Below are positions 1 through 8,567 of a DNA stretch of 64,000 bases, in pieces. The number at the start of each line of letters is the position of its first letter. Within the stretch, counting starts at the first letter, position 1. The translations under genes were made by a program, and so were the position numbers. Below the pieces are notes generated by a model. It saw nothing but the letters and a program-made list of their open reading frames with translations, had not been told where the DNA came from and did no database searches. The stretch lies in the NCBI GenBank assembly GCA_965641885.1, contig OZ282574.1, positions 2,976,001 to 3,040,000 on the forward strand. Reading direction: 5' to 3'. Origin of the DNA: Pseudophaeobacter sp965641885 (GTDB lineage: Bacteria > Pseudomonadota > Alphaproteobacteria > Rhodobacterales > Rhodobacteraceae).

Positions 1-1
1 G

Positions 2-667
2 GCGCAGGTGACGATCACCGGGCGGCGTCAGGAGGTTCTGGAAGAGGTGGCCACCGAGGGGCTCTTCCCCATGGCAATGGATGTACGCAACGAGGATGAT
101 ATCATCGCCAAGATCGCCGCCGCAGTTGAGGCCCGTGGCCCCATTCAGATCTGCGTCGCCAATGCGGGCGTCGCCGAGGGCCACGCCCTGCACAAGACCA
201 CCATGGAGTTCTGGCGCAACATGATGTCGACCAATCTCGACGGCGCCTTTCTGACCATCCGTGAATCCCTGAAATCCATGCGCGGCACCGATTGGGGCCG
301 GATCATCACCATCGCCTCGATTGCCGGGCTGCGGGGCCTGAAAGGCGGCGCCTGCTATACGGCCAGCAAACATGGCATGATCGGTCTGACCCGCGCCATT
401 AGCGAAGAATACATGGGCACAGGGTTTACCGCCAACGCGATCTGCCCCGGCTACGTTGACACGCCCATCGTCGACCGCAACATCACCTCAATCGCCAGCC
501 GCGCCGGGATTAGCGAAGAAGACGCGCTGAAGGTCATGGTCAATTCCAACCGCCACCAGCGCCTGATTGAACCCGAAGAGGTCTCGGCGGCCGCGCTGTG
601 GCTTTGCGGCCCCGGCTCGCAGTCTATCAACGGCCAGACCATCGAGATTTCAGGTGGTCAGACCTGA
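2..667 (+). CDS. SDR family NAD(P)-dependent oxidoreductase, 5' end cut off
   Basis: The reading frame is open from the window edge, so the start codon and the nucleotide-binding glycine motif lie upstream. What remains is a classical short-chain dehydrogenase: a VITGRR-like beta strand at the start, the NAG motif (CVANAGVAEG), the catalytic YxxxK (YTASK) with a preceding serine, and a C-terminal GGQT tail as in 3-oxoacyl reductases and 3-hydroxyacyl dehydrogenases. It ends where the YjbR-family gene begins, and kynU-kynA follow. A role in handling a product of anthranilate breakdown is possible but is only inferred from position. The substrate cannot be read from the sequence. Confidence 0.85.
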   Translation, partial: AQVTITGRRQEVLEEVATEGLFPMAMDVRNEDDIIAKIAAAVEARGPIQICVANAGVAEGHALHKTTMEFWRNMMSTNLDGAFLTIRESLKSMRGTDWGRIITIASIAGLRGLKGGACYTASKHGMIGLTRAISEEYMGTGFTANAICPGYVDTPIVDRNITSIASRAGISEEDALKVMVNSNRHQRLIEPEEVSAAALWLCGPGSQSINGQTIEISGGQT

Positions 668-1083
668 TGAGGCGAGCGGAATTCAACCTCTTTTGTGCGA
701 CGTTTCCGGCAGCGGAACATGTGGTGCAATGGGGGGATTCCGACGTTTGGAAAGCAGGCGGCAAACTCTTTGCCGTCTGCGGTTGGACCGGTGGCAAGGA
801 TGCTTTTACCTTTAAGGCCGGGGAAATTGCTTTTGAAGTCCTGCAAGAACGTCCCGGTGTCCGCCCTGCCCCTTACCTGGCTTCGCGCGGCATGAAATGG
901 CTGCAGCAACATGCGGAAGACGGCCTGACAGATGCCGAGCTACAGGACTGTATCACCCTGTCTTATCATCTGGTCACCGCCGGGATCTCAAAACGAAAGC
1001 GGGCCGAGCTTGGCATTCCTGACCCGGCCACCCCGCTATCAACCGATGAAAGCAATCTGTGGGGCACTGGACAGCACCGCTGA
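667..1083 (+). CDS. MmcQ/YjbR family protein
   Basis: This 138-residue protein resembles the MmcQ/YjbR (CyaY-like fold) family: an N-terminal MRRAEFNLFCATFPA helix, a VVQWGDSDVWKAGGKLFAV strand pair, and a late SYHLVTAG segment typical of the family. The ATG at 667 overlaps the last base of the SDR stop codon (TGATG), which argues for translational coupling and for this start rather than one farther upstream in the same frame. Family members are proposed to bind DNA, but no cellular role is established, and none is visible here. It probably shares a transcript with the SDR gene. Confidence 0.8.
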   Translation: MRRAEFNLFCATFPAAEHVVQWGDSDVWKAGGKLFAVCGWTGGKDAFTFKAGEIAFEVLQERPGVRPAPYLASRGMKWLQQHAEDGLTDAELQDCITLSYHLVTAGISKRKRAELGIPDPATPLSTDESNLWGTGQHR

Positions 1084-1148
1084 GATCGGATACGAAATTC
1101 AAAAAGCTTTAAGCTTGAAGTATCCATGAGCCACCCGGGAGAGTCCAA

Positions 1149-2342
1149 ATGACCGATTTTGCTGCCACCAAGGCGATGTTCGAGCTGCCCGACGGCATGA
1201 TCTACCTTGACGGCAACTCGCTTGGCCCACTGCCCAGGGCGGCCAAGGATCGTGTCGCGTCAATGATCAGCGATGAGTGGGGCAAGATGCTGATCACCGG
1301 CTGGAACAAGGCTGGCTGGATGCAGCAGCCCACCGCCATTGGCGACCGCATTGGTCGCCTGATCGGGGCTGAGGCTGGCCATGTGGTGATGGGCGACACC
1401 CTGTCGATCAAGGTCTATCAGGCGGTTGCCTCAGCGCTGGAGCTGAACCCAACCCGCCGGGTGGTACTGTCGGACAATGGCAACTTCCCGTCGGATCTCT
1501 ATATCGTGCAGGGGCTGCTCAAATCTCTTGGCGCAGACTATGAGCTGCGGGTGGTGAACCCCGAGGATGTCGCCGACAATATCACCGATGATCTGGCCGT
1601 TTTGATGCTGACGGAGGTGGATTACCGCACCGGGCGCAAACACGATATGAAGGCGCTGACCGAGCTGGCCCATGCCAAAGGCGTGGTGACGGTTTGGGAT
1701 CTGGCCCATTCTGCCGGTGCATTGCCGGTGGATGTGGCGGGCTGCAGGGCGGATTTTGCCGTTGGCTGCTCGTATAAATACCTCAACTCTGGCCCTGGTG
1801 GACCGGCGTTTATCTATGTCGCGCCGCGCCATGTTGATGCGGCCCGCCCGGCGCTGTCGGGCTGGCTGGGACATGAAGCCCCCTTTGCCTTTGACCTCGA
1901 CTATCGTCCTGGCACCGGTATTGAGCGGATGCGTGTCGGCACCCCGCCGGTGATCCAGCTGGCGGCCCTGGCGGCCTCGATGGATATCTGGGATCAGGTG
2001 GATATGCAGGCGCTGCGTGCCACCTCTATCGCGCTGTGCGACCGCTTTATTGCCGGTATAGAATCCTCCTGCCCCGAGCTGACACTGGCCTCGCCCCGCG
2101 ACGGGGCCGCGCGCGGCAGTCAGGTGTCATTTGCCTTTGAGCACGGCTATGCCGCGATGCAGGCGCTGATTGCCCGTGGGGTGATTGGTGATTTTCGCGC
2201 GCCCAATATCATGCGCTTTGGCTTCACCCCGCTTTATATCGACGCGGCTGACGTGGACGGCGCAGTAGCAATTATTGCCGATGTGATGAACAATCGCCTG
2301 TGGGACCAGCCCGAGTATAAAATCCGCGCGGCTGTAACCTAA
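1149..2342 (+). CDS. kynU: kynureninase
   Basis: KynU is a PLP-dependent enzyme that cleaves L-kynurenine to anthranilate and alanine in the cytoplasm. The 397-residue length is normal. The N-terminus carries the family motif YLDGNSLGPLP, and the PLP lysine is seen in CSYKYLNSGPGG at about residue 210. The start at 1149 is preceded by GGGAGAG at a good distance. Together with the dioxygenase gene downstream it forms the tryptophan-to-anthranilate branch. The leader between 1084 and 1148 holds a TTCAA/TTGAA inverted repeat (1098-1119) that might be an operator; this is only a suggestion. Confidence 0.95.
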   Translation: MTDFAATKAMFELPDGMIYLDGNSLGPLPRAAKDRVASMISDEWGKMLITGWNKAGWMQQPTAIGDRIGRLIGAEAGHVVMGDTLSIKVYQAVASALELNPTRRVVLSDNGNFPSDLYIVQGLLKSLGADYELRVVNPEDVADNITDDLAVLMLTEVDYRTGRKHDMKALTELAHAKGVVTVWDLAHSAGALPVDVAGCRADFAVGCSYKYLNSGPGGPAFIYVAPRHVDAARPALSGWLGHEAPFAFDLDYRPGTGIERMRVGTPPVIQLAALAASMDIWDQVDMQALRATSIALCDRFIAGIESSCPELTLASPRDGAARGSQVSFAFEHGYAAMQALIARGVIGDFRAPNIMRFGFTPLYIDAADVDGAVAIIADVMNNRLWDQPEYKIRAAVT

Positions 2343-2490
2343 TGAAATGCCTCGGCACACTGGTCTTGCCGCTGTGTCGGCCCTTTGGCTGGGTGGCGCA
2401 GTGGCGTCGCCTGGCCCAATGCGGGACGCTAAATAAAAGGATCGTCGCCCTTCCCTGAGCTATAGTATTTCTAGGAAAAGGAACGATCCG

Positions 2491-3348
2491 ATGAGTGACT
2501 CCAATACCCCCTCCCAAACCTGCCCCTTCAATCCTGCCGATGACGGCGCCCAGATGGATTTTGACGGCCGCATGTCCTATGGTGACTATCTGTCGCTTGA
2601 GACTCTGCTAAATGCCCAGAAACCCTACAGCGATACCCATGACGAGATGCTGTTCATCATTCAGCACCAGACCTCTGAGCTGTGGATGCGTCTGGCTATT
2701 CACGAGCTGCAGGCGGCGCGGGACCGGCTGCTGAAGGGCGAGACCCGGCAGGCCTTTAAAATGCTGGCGCGGGTGGCTCGTATTTTTGAGCAGCTCAACT
2801 CTGCCTGGGATGTGCTGCGCACCATGACGCCCTCGGATTACACCGCCTTTCGCGACGCACTCGGGGAAAGCTCTGGCTTTCAGTCGCATCAATACCGCTT
2901 GATCGAATTCATGCTGGGCAATCGCAATAAGGCGATGCTGAAGCCGCATGCCCACCGCCCCGACCTGCTGGCCCTGCTGGAAGCGGAGCTGGCGCAGCCC
3001 TCGCTGTATGATGTCGCTCTGCGGGCCCTGCACCAGAGTTTTGCCCTGCCAGAGGCCGTCCTCAACCGCGACTTGTCGGAGGCCTATCAGGCCAGTGACG
3101 CGGTTCAGGCAGCCTGGAGCTCGGTGTATCGCGCCCCAGAGGCCCATTGGGAGCTCTATGAGCTGGCGGAAAAGCTGGTGGATTTTGAGGACTACTTTCG
3201 CCGCTGGCGTTTCAACCATGTCACCACAGTGGAACGGATCATCGGCTTTAAACGTGGCACTGGCGGCACCGGTGGGGTGAACTACCTCAAACGGATGCTG
3301 GACGTGGAACTGTTTCCCGAGCTTTGGCACCTGCGCACCACACTTTGA
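2491..3348 (+). CDS. kynA: tryptophan 2,3-dioxygenase
   Basis: This heme enzyme opens the indole ring of L-tryptophan to N-formylkynurenine. The 285-residue protein has the distal-side motif HQTSELWMRL near residue 55 and the proximal heme-ligand region RWRFNHVTTVERIIGFKRG near residue 235, followed by the GTGGTGGVNYLK loop. AGGAAAAGGAACG just upstream is a strong ribosome site. It sits 148 bases after kynU on the same strand. No kynurenine formamidase is in the window, so the step between the two enzymes must be encoded elsewhere or lie upstream of the window. Confidence 0.95.
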   Translation: MSDSNTPSQTCPFNPADDGAQMDFDGRMSYGDYLSLETLLNAQKPYSDTHDEMLFIIQHQTSELWMRLAIHELQAARDRLLKGETRQAFKMLARVARIFEQLNSAWDVLRTMTPSDYTAFRDALGESSGFQSHQYRLIEFMLGNRNKAMLKPHAHRPDLLALLEAELAQPSLYDVALRALHQSFALPEAVLNRDLSEAYQASDAVQAAWSSVYRAPEAHWELYELAEKLVDFEDYFRRWRFNHVTTVERIIGFKRGTGGTGGVNYLKRMLDVELFPELWHLRTTL

Positions 3349-3406
3349 GCAAGACGCACAACACGGGGACACACAACACGGGACGGTGAGACGCAGAACA
3401 AAGTGA

Positions 3407-3483
3407 GGGGGGGCTCCCGCCCGTCATCGCGCGTCTTACGACGCACTCTTCCCGTTGGGCCCAGCGCCGCGTTTCACGCGGCG
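3407..3483 (+). repeat. structured intergenic repeat, copy A
   Basis: This copy lies between the convergent kynA and TetR genes. Its parts in order are seven Gs and CTCCCGCCCG (3407-3423), a hairpin with stem GCGTC/GACGC (3431-3444), GTTGGGCCC (3454-3462), and a hairpin with stem CGCCGCG/CGCGGCG (3465-3483). Three other copies in this window share the motifs and the layout. A hairpin-like GGCTGCGTCCAGCC and a run of nine Cs follow. Confidence 0.7.
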
Positions 3484-3580
3484 TGGGCTGCGTCCAGCCC
3501 CCCCCCCGTTTGCGCCATAAAACCCCATAGACCCAATGCTCCGGGGCACAATACTCCGGGGCACAATGGTGCGGCCAGCA

Positions 3581-4183
3581 TCAACGCAGCGACAGGCCCC
3601 GGGCGCACAGGGCTGCGTAGGCTGCCACTCCGGCCTGATAATCCGCATAGGTTTCTGAGGTGTGCTTCACGCCTTTGAGGCAGGCACAAAACAAGCCTCC
3701 CAGGGTATCGGCATCACAGGTCAGAACAACACGCCCCTGCCCGGCCTCATCCACCAGCCAGGCCGCGTAAAGCGCCTGCAACTGCGCCTCGCCGCGTTTG
3801 ATCATATCCCCGGCGACGCTCATGCTGGCTTCAAACAGCTCCATGCCATGCGCCGAAGACATCATCGCCTCCATCGTTTCACCGCCATGAACCGCAAAGG
3901 CGCGATCCAGCTTTTCCAACAGCGTAGCCCCCTGCGCCAGAGCTGCGGAGATGTCGTGGCGCGCTGTGTCATAGTAGCTCTCAACAAGCGCGCAAAAGAT
4001 CGCCTCTTTGTTTTTGAAATGCAGATAGAGCGCCGGACGTGACATACCCGCGCCGCGCGCTATGTCGTCCATAGATGTCTTGCGAAACCCATAAGCAGAA
4101 AAGCCTGCCCAGGCCGCATTCAGGATGATCTGTGTTTTGTGATCAGGTGCAGAAATCTTCATGATCCGGTTCTGACAGTTCAC
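3581..4183 (-). CDS. TetR family transcriptional regulator
   Basis: The protein of up to 200 residues starts with a TetR helix-turn-helix: TQIILNAAWAGFSAYGFRKT, then SMDDIARGAGMSRPALYLHF and KNKEAIF. The C-terminal ligand domain is not specific. Two starts are possible, 4183 or the ATG at 4162 seven codons in (MKISAPDHK). It diverges from the molybdenum hydroxylase genes with about 80 bases between, which contain a perfect palindrome. It most likely represses itself and those genes in response to an unknown aromatic ligand; that link is inference from layout. Confidence 0.88.
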   Translation of the reverse strand: MNCQNRIMKISAPDHKTQIILNAAWAGFSAYGFRKTSMDDIARGAGMSRPALYLHFKNKEAIFCALVESYYDTARHDISAALAQGATLLEKLDRAFAVHGGETMEAMMSSAHGMELFEASMSVAGDMIKRGEAQLQALYAAWLVDEAGQGRVVLTCDADTLGGLFCACLKGVKHTSETYADYQAGVAAYAALCARGLSLR

Positions 4184-4191
4184 TCAAATAA

Positions 4192-4203
4192 TGTCAATTG
4201 ACA
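4192..4203. promoter_or_regulatory. candidate TetR operator
   Basis: TGTCAATTGACA is a perfect 12-base palindrome between the divergent TetR and iorA-like genes. Further TGACA half-sites lie on both sides (around 4173 and 4207). TetR regulators usually bind such palindromes in their own promoter region. Binding is not shown by the sequence. Confidence 0.55.
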
Positions 4204-4264
4204 GCCTGACATTTTCCGTGCATTTTGTCAAAGCACCTTCGGACCCAGCAAAAAGGCCAGTCTC

Positions 4265-4729
4265 ATGTCAAAAACCCTCCGTATCAATGGCAAGACCCAT
4301 GAGGTGGACCTCCCGGATGATGTGCCGCTTTTGTGGGTGCTGCGCGATGAGATCGGCCTCACCGGCACCAAGTTCGGCTGTGGTGTCGCCGCCTGTGGCG
4401 CCTGTACGGTGCAGGTCGATGGCGAGGCCATGCGGTCCTGCCAGCTGCAGCTAGGCGACATCGAGGGAGAGATCACCACCATCGAAGGCCTTGGCACACC
4501 AGACAACATGGCCAAAATCCAGACCGCCTGGGTCGAACATCAGGTGGCGCAATGTGGCTATTGCCAGTCGGGCCAGATCATGCAGGCCGCCAGCCTGCTG
4601 GCCGAAAACCCCAGCCCTACCGACGCGGATATAGACGAGGCCATGCAGGGCAACCTGTGCCGCTGTGGCACCTATCCGCGTATCCGTGCCGCCATCCACT
4701 CTGCCGCCAAAATGATGCAGGAGGCCTGA
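4265..4729 (+). CDS. iorA: isoquinoline 1-oxidoreductase-type small subunit, [2Fe-2S]
   Basis: This 154-residue subunit carries the two [2Fe-2S] clusters of a molybdenum hydroxylase. The plant-type cluster ligands are in CGVAACGACTVQVDG and the following MRSC near residues 39-59; the second cluster uses CGYCQSGQ near residue 98 and CRCGTYPRIR near residue 132. It passes electrons from the molybdenum subunit encoded four bases downstream. Only two subunits are present and no FAD subunit, which fits the isoquinoline oxidoreductase and periplasmic aldehyde dehydrogenase branch. The true substrate is unknown. Confidence 0.85.
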   Translation: MSKTLRINGKTHEVDLPDDVPLLWVLRDEIGLTGTKFGCGVAACGACTVQVDGEAMRSCQLQLGDIEGEITTIEGLGTPDNMAKIQTAWVEHQVAQCGYCQSGQIMQAASLLAENPSPTDADIDEAMQGNLCRCGTYPRIRAAIHSAAKMMQEA

Positions 4730-4733
4730 CCCC

Positions 4734-6971
4734 ATGGCCAGCTTGAAAAAAATCGCCCGCCGCAGCTTCCTTGTCGGCTCTGCTGCCATTCTGGGCGGTG
4801 TCGCCTTTGGCACCTACAAATACCACCAGGACGCGCCCAATCCGCTGCAGCCCGCCCAGGGCAAGGCCATCCTGAACCCCTTTGTCTTTGTGGACCAGTC
4901 CGGGGTCACCCTGATCGCGCCACGGGCCGAGATGGGTCAGGGCGTGCACACCTCCTGGGCCGCGCTGATCGCCGAGGAACTGGACGTTGACCCCAATGCG
5001 GTCAATGTCATTCACGGCCCCGCCGCCAAGGCCTATTACAACAGCGCTATGTTGTCCGAAGCGCTGCCAGGGCGCGGCTACAACGCCAGCGACCTGCAGC
5101 ACTCTCTGGGGCAGATCGTGGGGAATTTCTCAAAATTCCTCGACCTGCAGGTCACCGGGGGCTCATCCTCGATGCGAGACGGGTTTACCCGCATGCGCAT
5201 GGCCGGGGCCACCGCGCGCGAAACCCTGAAAGAGGCCGCAGCACAGAAACTGGGCGTCTCACGGGCACTTTTGGAAACTAAGGATGGCTATGTGCTCGCC
5301 CCTGGGGACGTGAAGCTGGCCTATAGCGCGCTAGCCGCTGAGGCCGCCGCAATTGCGCCGCAAGAGGCAGAGCTGCGACCTGCAGCGCAGTGGAAATACA
5401 TCGGCAAAGCCGTGCCACGTGTGGATATGGTCGGTAAAGTCACCGGCACTGCCGGGTTTGGCGTCGACACCCGCGTTGAGGGCATGCGCTTTGCTGCCAT
5501 CAAACAAAACCCGCATTTTGGCGCTGGTATGCGCAGCTTTGATGCCAAGGCTGCAAAAGCTATGGCCGGTGTCGAACAGGTCCTTGATCTTGGCGATGCT
5601 GTCGCCGTGGTGGGTTCAAACACCTGGCTGGCACAACAGGCGGTTGATGCAATCTACGTGGAGTGGGAAGCTCCCGGCTATCCAGCAACCACAGAAGCCA
5701 TCTTTGCCGAGATTGCCGCCGCCTTTGACTCTGCGCCGAACTCTACCATGCGTGACGACGGCGATGTCGACAGCCTGCCTGAGGGGGCTGAGCTTATTGA
5801 GGCCGAATATCGCCTGCCCTATCTCGCCCATGCCACCATGGAGCCGATGAATGCCACAGCGCTGTACACAGGCGATGCGCTGCAGATCTGGGCCCCAAAT
5901 CAGGGCCCTACCGTGGTGCAAAAAGCCGCAGCCGACCTCACGGGGCTGGACCCTGCGGCGGTGAGTGTAAACACCACCTATCTGGGGGGCGGTTTTGGCC
6001 GACGTATTGAAGTGGACTACACAAACCGTGTGGTGCAGATCGCGCAACAGCTAAAGGGCACCCCGGTGCAGCTGACCTGGTCGCGTGAAGAAGACATGCG
6101 CCACGACTATTACCGTCCCGGTGCCATTGGCCGCTACCGCGCCGCCGTCAAGGATGGCAAGGCCCTCATGGTGCATGGCAAGATCGCCGCGCAGTCCACC
6201 ACGCAGGAAGGCGCTGCGCGCATGCTGGGGCTGCCGATGTCCGGTCCAGACAAGGGACACGTCGATGCCGCCTTTAACCAGCCGCTGGCGATCCCCAATT
6301 TCCGCATCGAAGGCTATATCGCCAAGCCAATGATCCCTGTCGGCTTTTGGCGCTCGGTCGCGGCCTCATTCAACGGGTTCTTCTCGGACAGTATCATCGA
6401 CGAGATGGCGCATAAGGCGGGGCGTGATCCGCTGGAGTTCCGGCTTGAACTCGCCCGCGCCGAATGGGAGCCTGCGGCAAAGGTGCTGGAAGCGGTGCGC
6501 GAGATGTCCGGCTGGGAGGCCAAGACCCCCGAAGGCGTCGGTCGCGGCGTGGCCTTTGCCTATAGTTTCGGCACCCCCGTGGCGCAGGTGATCGAGGTCG
6601 AAGATCAAGATGGTGACATCGCCATCACCAGGGCCTGGATTGCCGCCGATCTTGGTCTGGCGATTGATCCGCAAAACATCGAAGCGCAGCTGTTCAGTGG
6701 TCTGACCTATGGGCTTTCGGCGGCCTGTTTTGGTGAGATCACCTTTGACGGTGGCGCTGTTGAGCAGGAAAATTTCCCGGATTATGACGCCATGCGGATG
6801 CCAAATATGCCGCAGGTTGAGGTCTCTGTGCTGCAAAACCAGAAACACATGGGCGGTGCTGGTGAACCGGGCACGCCGCCTGCGGCTCCGGCGCTGGCAA
6901 ATGCCCTGTTTGACCTGACCGGCACCCGCGCCCGCGAGCTGCCGCTGAACAAGCACTTCAGCTTTTTGTAA
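4734..6971 (+). CDS. iorB: isoquinoline 1-oxidoreductase-type large subunit, molybdopterin-binding
   Basis: This 745-residue subunit begins with a twin-arginine signal (ARRSFLVGSAAILGG), so the complex is probably folded in the cytoplasm and exported to the periplasm. Molybdopterin-binding motifs of the xanthine dehydrogenase superfamily are visible: the GGGFGRR loop near residue 420 and the C-terminal HMGGAGEPGTPPAAPA with the catalytic glutamate position. It is translated from an ATG four bases after the small subunit stop. Neither a maturation chaperone (XdhC type) nor a cytochrome partner is nearby. The substrate is likely an N-heterocycle or an aldehyde. Confidence 0.85.
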   Translation: MASLKKIARRSFLVGSAAILGGVAFGTYKYHQDAPNPLQPAQGKAILNPFVFVDQSGVTLIAPRAEMGQGVHTSWAALIAEELDVDPNAVNVIHGPAAKAYYNSAMLSEALPGRGYNASDLQHSLGQIVGNFSKFLDLQVTGGSSSMRDGFTRMRMAGATARETLKEAAAQKLGVSRALLETKDGYVLAPGDVKLAYSALAAEAAAIAPQEAELRPAAQWKYIGKAVPRVDMVGKVTGTAGFGVDTRVEGMRFAAIKQNPHFGAGMRSFDAKAAKAMAGVEQVLDLGDAVAVVGSNTWLAQQAVDAIYVEWEAPGYPATTEAIFAEIAAAFDSAPNSTMRDDGDVDSLPEGAELIEAEYRLPYLAHATMEPMNATALYTGDALQIWAPNQGPTVVQKAAADLTGLDPAAVSVNTTYLGGGFGRRIEVDYTNRVVQIAQQLKGTPVQLTWSREEDMRHDYYRPGAIGRYRAAVKDGKALMVHGKIAAQSTTQEGAARMLGLPMSGPDKGHVDAAFNQPLAIPNFRIEGYIAKPMIPVGFWRSVAASFNGFFSDSIIDEMAHKAGRDPLEFRLELARAEWEPAAKVLEAVREMSGWEAKTPEGVGRGVAFAYSFGTPVAQVIEVEDQDGDIAITRAWIAADLGLAIDPQNIEAQLFSGLTYGLSAACFGEITFDGGAVEQENFPDYDAMRMPNMPQVEVSVLQNQKHMGGAGEPGTPPAAPALANALFDLTGTRARELPLNKHFSFL

Positions 6972-6984
6972 CCGATCTCAAAAC

Positions 6985-7018
6985 TCCCCCTCACCAGCAA
7001 TTACAGTTGGTGCGGGGA
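6985..7018. terminator. hairpin between convergent genes
   Basis: TCCCCCTCACCA pairs with TGGTGCGGGGA across an 11-base loop, followed by AACTTTAATA. The hairpin lies just after the iorB stop and before the end of the oppositely oriented hydrolase gene, so it may stop transcripts from one or both sides. The U-tract is short. Confidence 0.5.
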
Positions 7019-7088
7019 ACTTTAATAAGATGAGGCGGTGGCTATCGCCCCTCTTCTATCTGACGAAAATTGCCCCTCGACCGTCAGT

Positions 7089-7841
7089 TTAGCCCCTGGC
7101 TTGCCAATCATGCACCGCTTGCCCAAAGGCGGTGAACAAAGGCCGCGACACCGGATCATTGGCGGCATCCCATTCCGGGTGCCACTGAACCGACAGGGTA
7201 AACCCAGGCGCATCTTTGACGTAGATCGCCTCAGCGGTGCCATCGGGGGCCACGCCGTCAATGACGATGTTTGCCCCGGGTGTCTTGAGCCCCTGGCCAT
7301 GCAGGCTGTTGGTCATCACCTCATCGGCGCCAAACACTTCACTAAAGACACCGCCGGGCGTCATCTTCACCGGGTGGCGCAGTGCAAATTTCTCTTCCAG
7401 CGTTCCGTCCGGAGGCATGCGGTGGTTCATCCGCCCCGGCAGATCGCGGATCTCGGGATACAGCGTGCCGCCCATGGCAACGGTGACTTCCTGAAAGCCA
7501 CGACAGATGCCAAAAAAGGGTTGGCCACGCTGAACGCAGGCCCGCACCAGCGGCAACACAATCGCATCACGCGCCCGGTCAAAGGCACCATGGGCCGCGG
7601 TCTCAGCCTCGCCATATTCGCTGGGGTGCACATTGGGACGTCCACCAGTGAGCAAAAAGCCATCAAAGCTCTCCAGCAGCTCGTCGACCGACAAAAAGCG
7701 TGGATCAGAGGGGATCAGCAGTGGCATACAGCCCGACACTTCGGCCACGGCCTCAGAATTCATGGTGCCACCGGCATGGGCCGGGTACTGATCGTTGATC
7801 AGATAGGTATTGCCGATAATGCCGACTTTGGGACGCGCCAT
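7089..7841 (-). CDS. gamma-glutamyl-gamma-aminobutyrate hydrolase family protein (peptidase C26)
   Basis: This class I glutamine amidotransferase-like hydrolase has the nucleophile elbow FFGICRGFQE, the HSLHGQG segment and the VQWHPEW histidine motif of the PuuD family, which splits gamma-glutamyl bonds of gamma-glutamylated amines. I chose the ATG at 7841 (MARPKVGIIG) because GGAG lies six bases before it and the family fold starts there; a longer frame opens at 7868. It is single, with no puuA or puuC next to it, so the substrate is open. It converges with iorB. Confidence 0.85.
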   Translation of the reverse strand: MARPKVGIIGNTYLINDQYPAHAGGTMNSEAVAEVSGCMPLLIPSDPRFLSVDELLESFDGFLLTGGRPNVHPSEYGEAETAAHGAFDRARDAIVLPLVRACVQRGQPFFGICRGFQEVTVAMGGTLYPEIRDLPGRMNHRMPPDGTLEEKFALRHPVKMTPGGVFSEVFGADEVMTNSLHGQGLKTPGANIVIDGVAPDGTAEAIYVKDAPGFTLSVQWHPEWDAANDPVSRPLFTAFGQAVHDWQARG

Positions 7842-8105
7842 GGGGACTCCGGTTGGATAAGGAACCACACAAAGCTAAGCGCTCAGAGTCCGGCCCGCAA
7901 CCACTGCAGTGACGGAAGGCCGCACAGAACAGGGTGCGTAAATGCAGATCCTCACGTCACACCCCGCCTGAGGCTGCTCCTGCGATAGCAGAGCGCAGAT
8001 TACGGGGCGGAGAATCAGGCAGAGGCCCTGTTGAGTATGGAGTGCGTAGAAAGCGGGCACCCTTGTGAGGGCGCCCACCAATTGGTGACAAAAACCTATA
8101 CGCGA

Positions 8106-8531
8106 TCAGATTTCGCCAATGATCCCTGCCGCGTCAATGCCCGCTATCGCCGCGATGGCATCATTGTCCGAGGAGTCGCCGGTCACGCCAACCGCGCCAA
8201 TCACGGTGCCATCCGTGTCGCGCAGCAGCACGCCACCGGGAACCGGGATCACCTGGCCGCCAAAGAGACCATTCACAGCTGTCATAAAATAGGCCTGTGC
8301 GTCCGCCCGTGCCATTTGCGCGGTCCCCGCCATGCCCAGCATGACGGACCCGTAGGCCTTGGCGTGGGCAATGGCAAAGCGCCCCGGAGCCGCGCCGTCT
8401 TCACGTTCAAACGCCTGCACATGTCCACCGGCATCCAGCACCACAACCGAGAGCGGCTTCAACTGCAGTTCGCGACCTTTTTCCAAAGCCTTGAGGATGA
8501 TGGTGCGGGCGGTTGTCAGGGGAATCGTCAT
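8106..8531 (-). CDS. glcG: GlcG/HbpS family protein (DUF336)
   Basis: This 141-residue protein has the full GlcG/HbpS pattern: SVVVLDAGGHVQAF early, AKAYGSVMLGM in the middle, then GGQVIPVPGGVLLRDTDGTV and a terminal GVTGDSSDNDAIAAIAG. Relatives include the GlcG of glycolate operons and heme-binding HbpS; the molecular role of GlcG is not known. Here it follows glcB on the same strand after 80 bases that hold a hairpin, which supports a link to glyoxylate metabolism. AGGACAAAATC precedes the ATG. Confidence 0.85.
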   Translation of the reverse strand: MTIPLTTARTIILKALEKGRELQLKPLSVVVLDAGGHVQAFEREDGAAPGRFAIAHAKAYGSVMLGMAGTAQMARADAQAYFMTAVNGLFGGQVIPVPGGVLLRDTDGTVIGAVGVTGDSSDNDAIAAIAGIDAAGIIGEI

Positions 8532-8567
8532 GATTTTGTCCTTTTGTCTGTTTGTCTGTATCGCATT

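Noticed and set aside
3403..3689. Small frames on both strands between kynA and the TetR gene
   Set aside because: They are made of the structured repeat and GC-rich hairpins, and overlap the end of the TetR gene.
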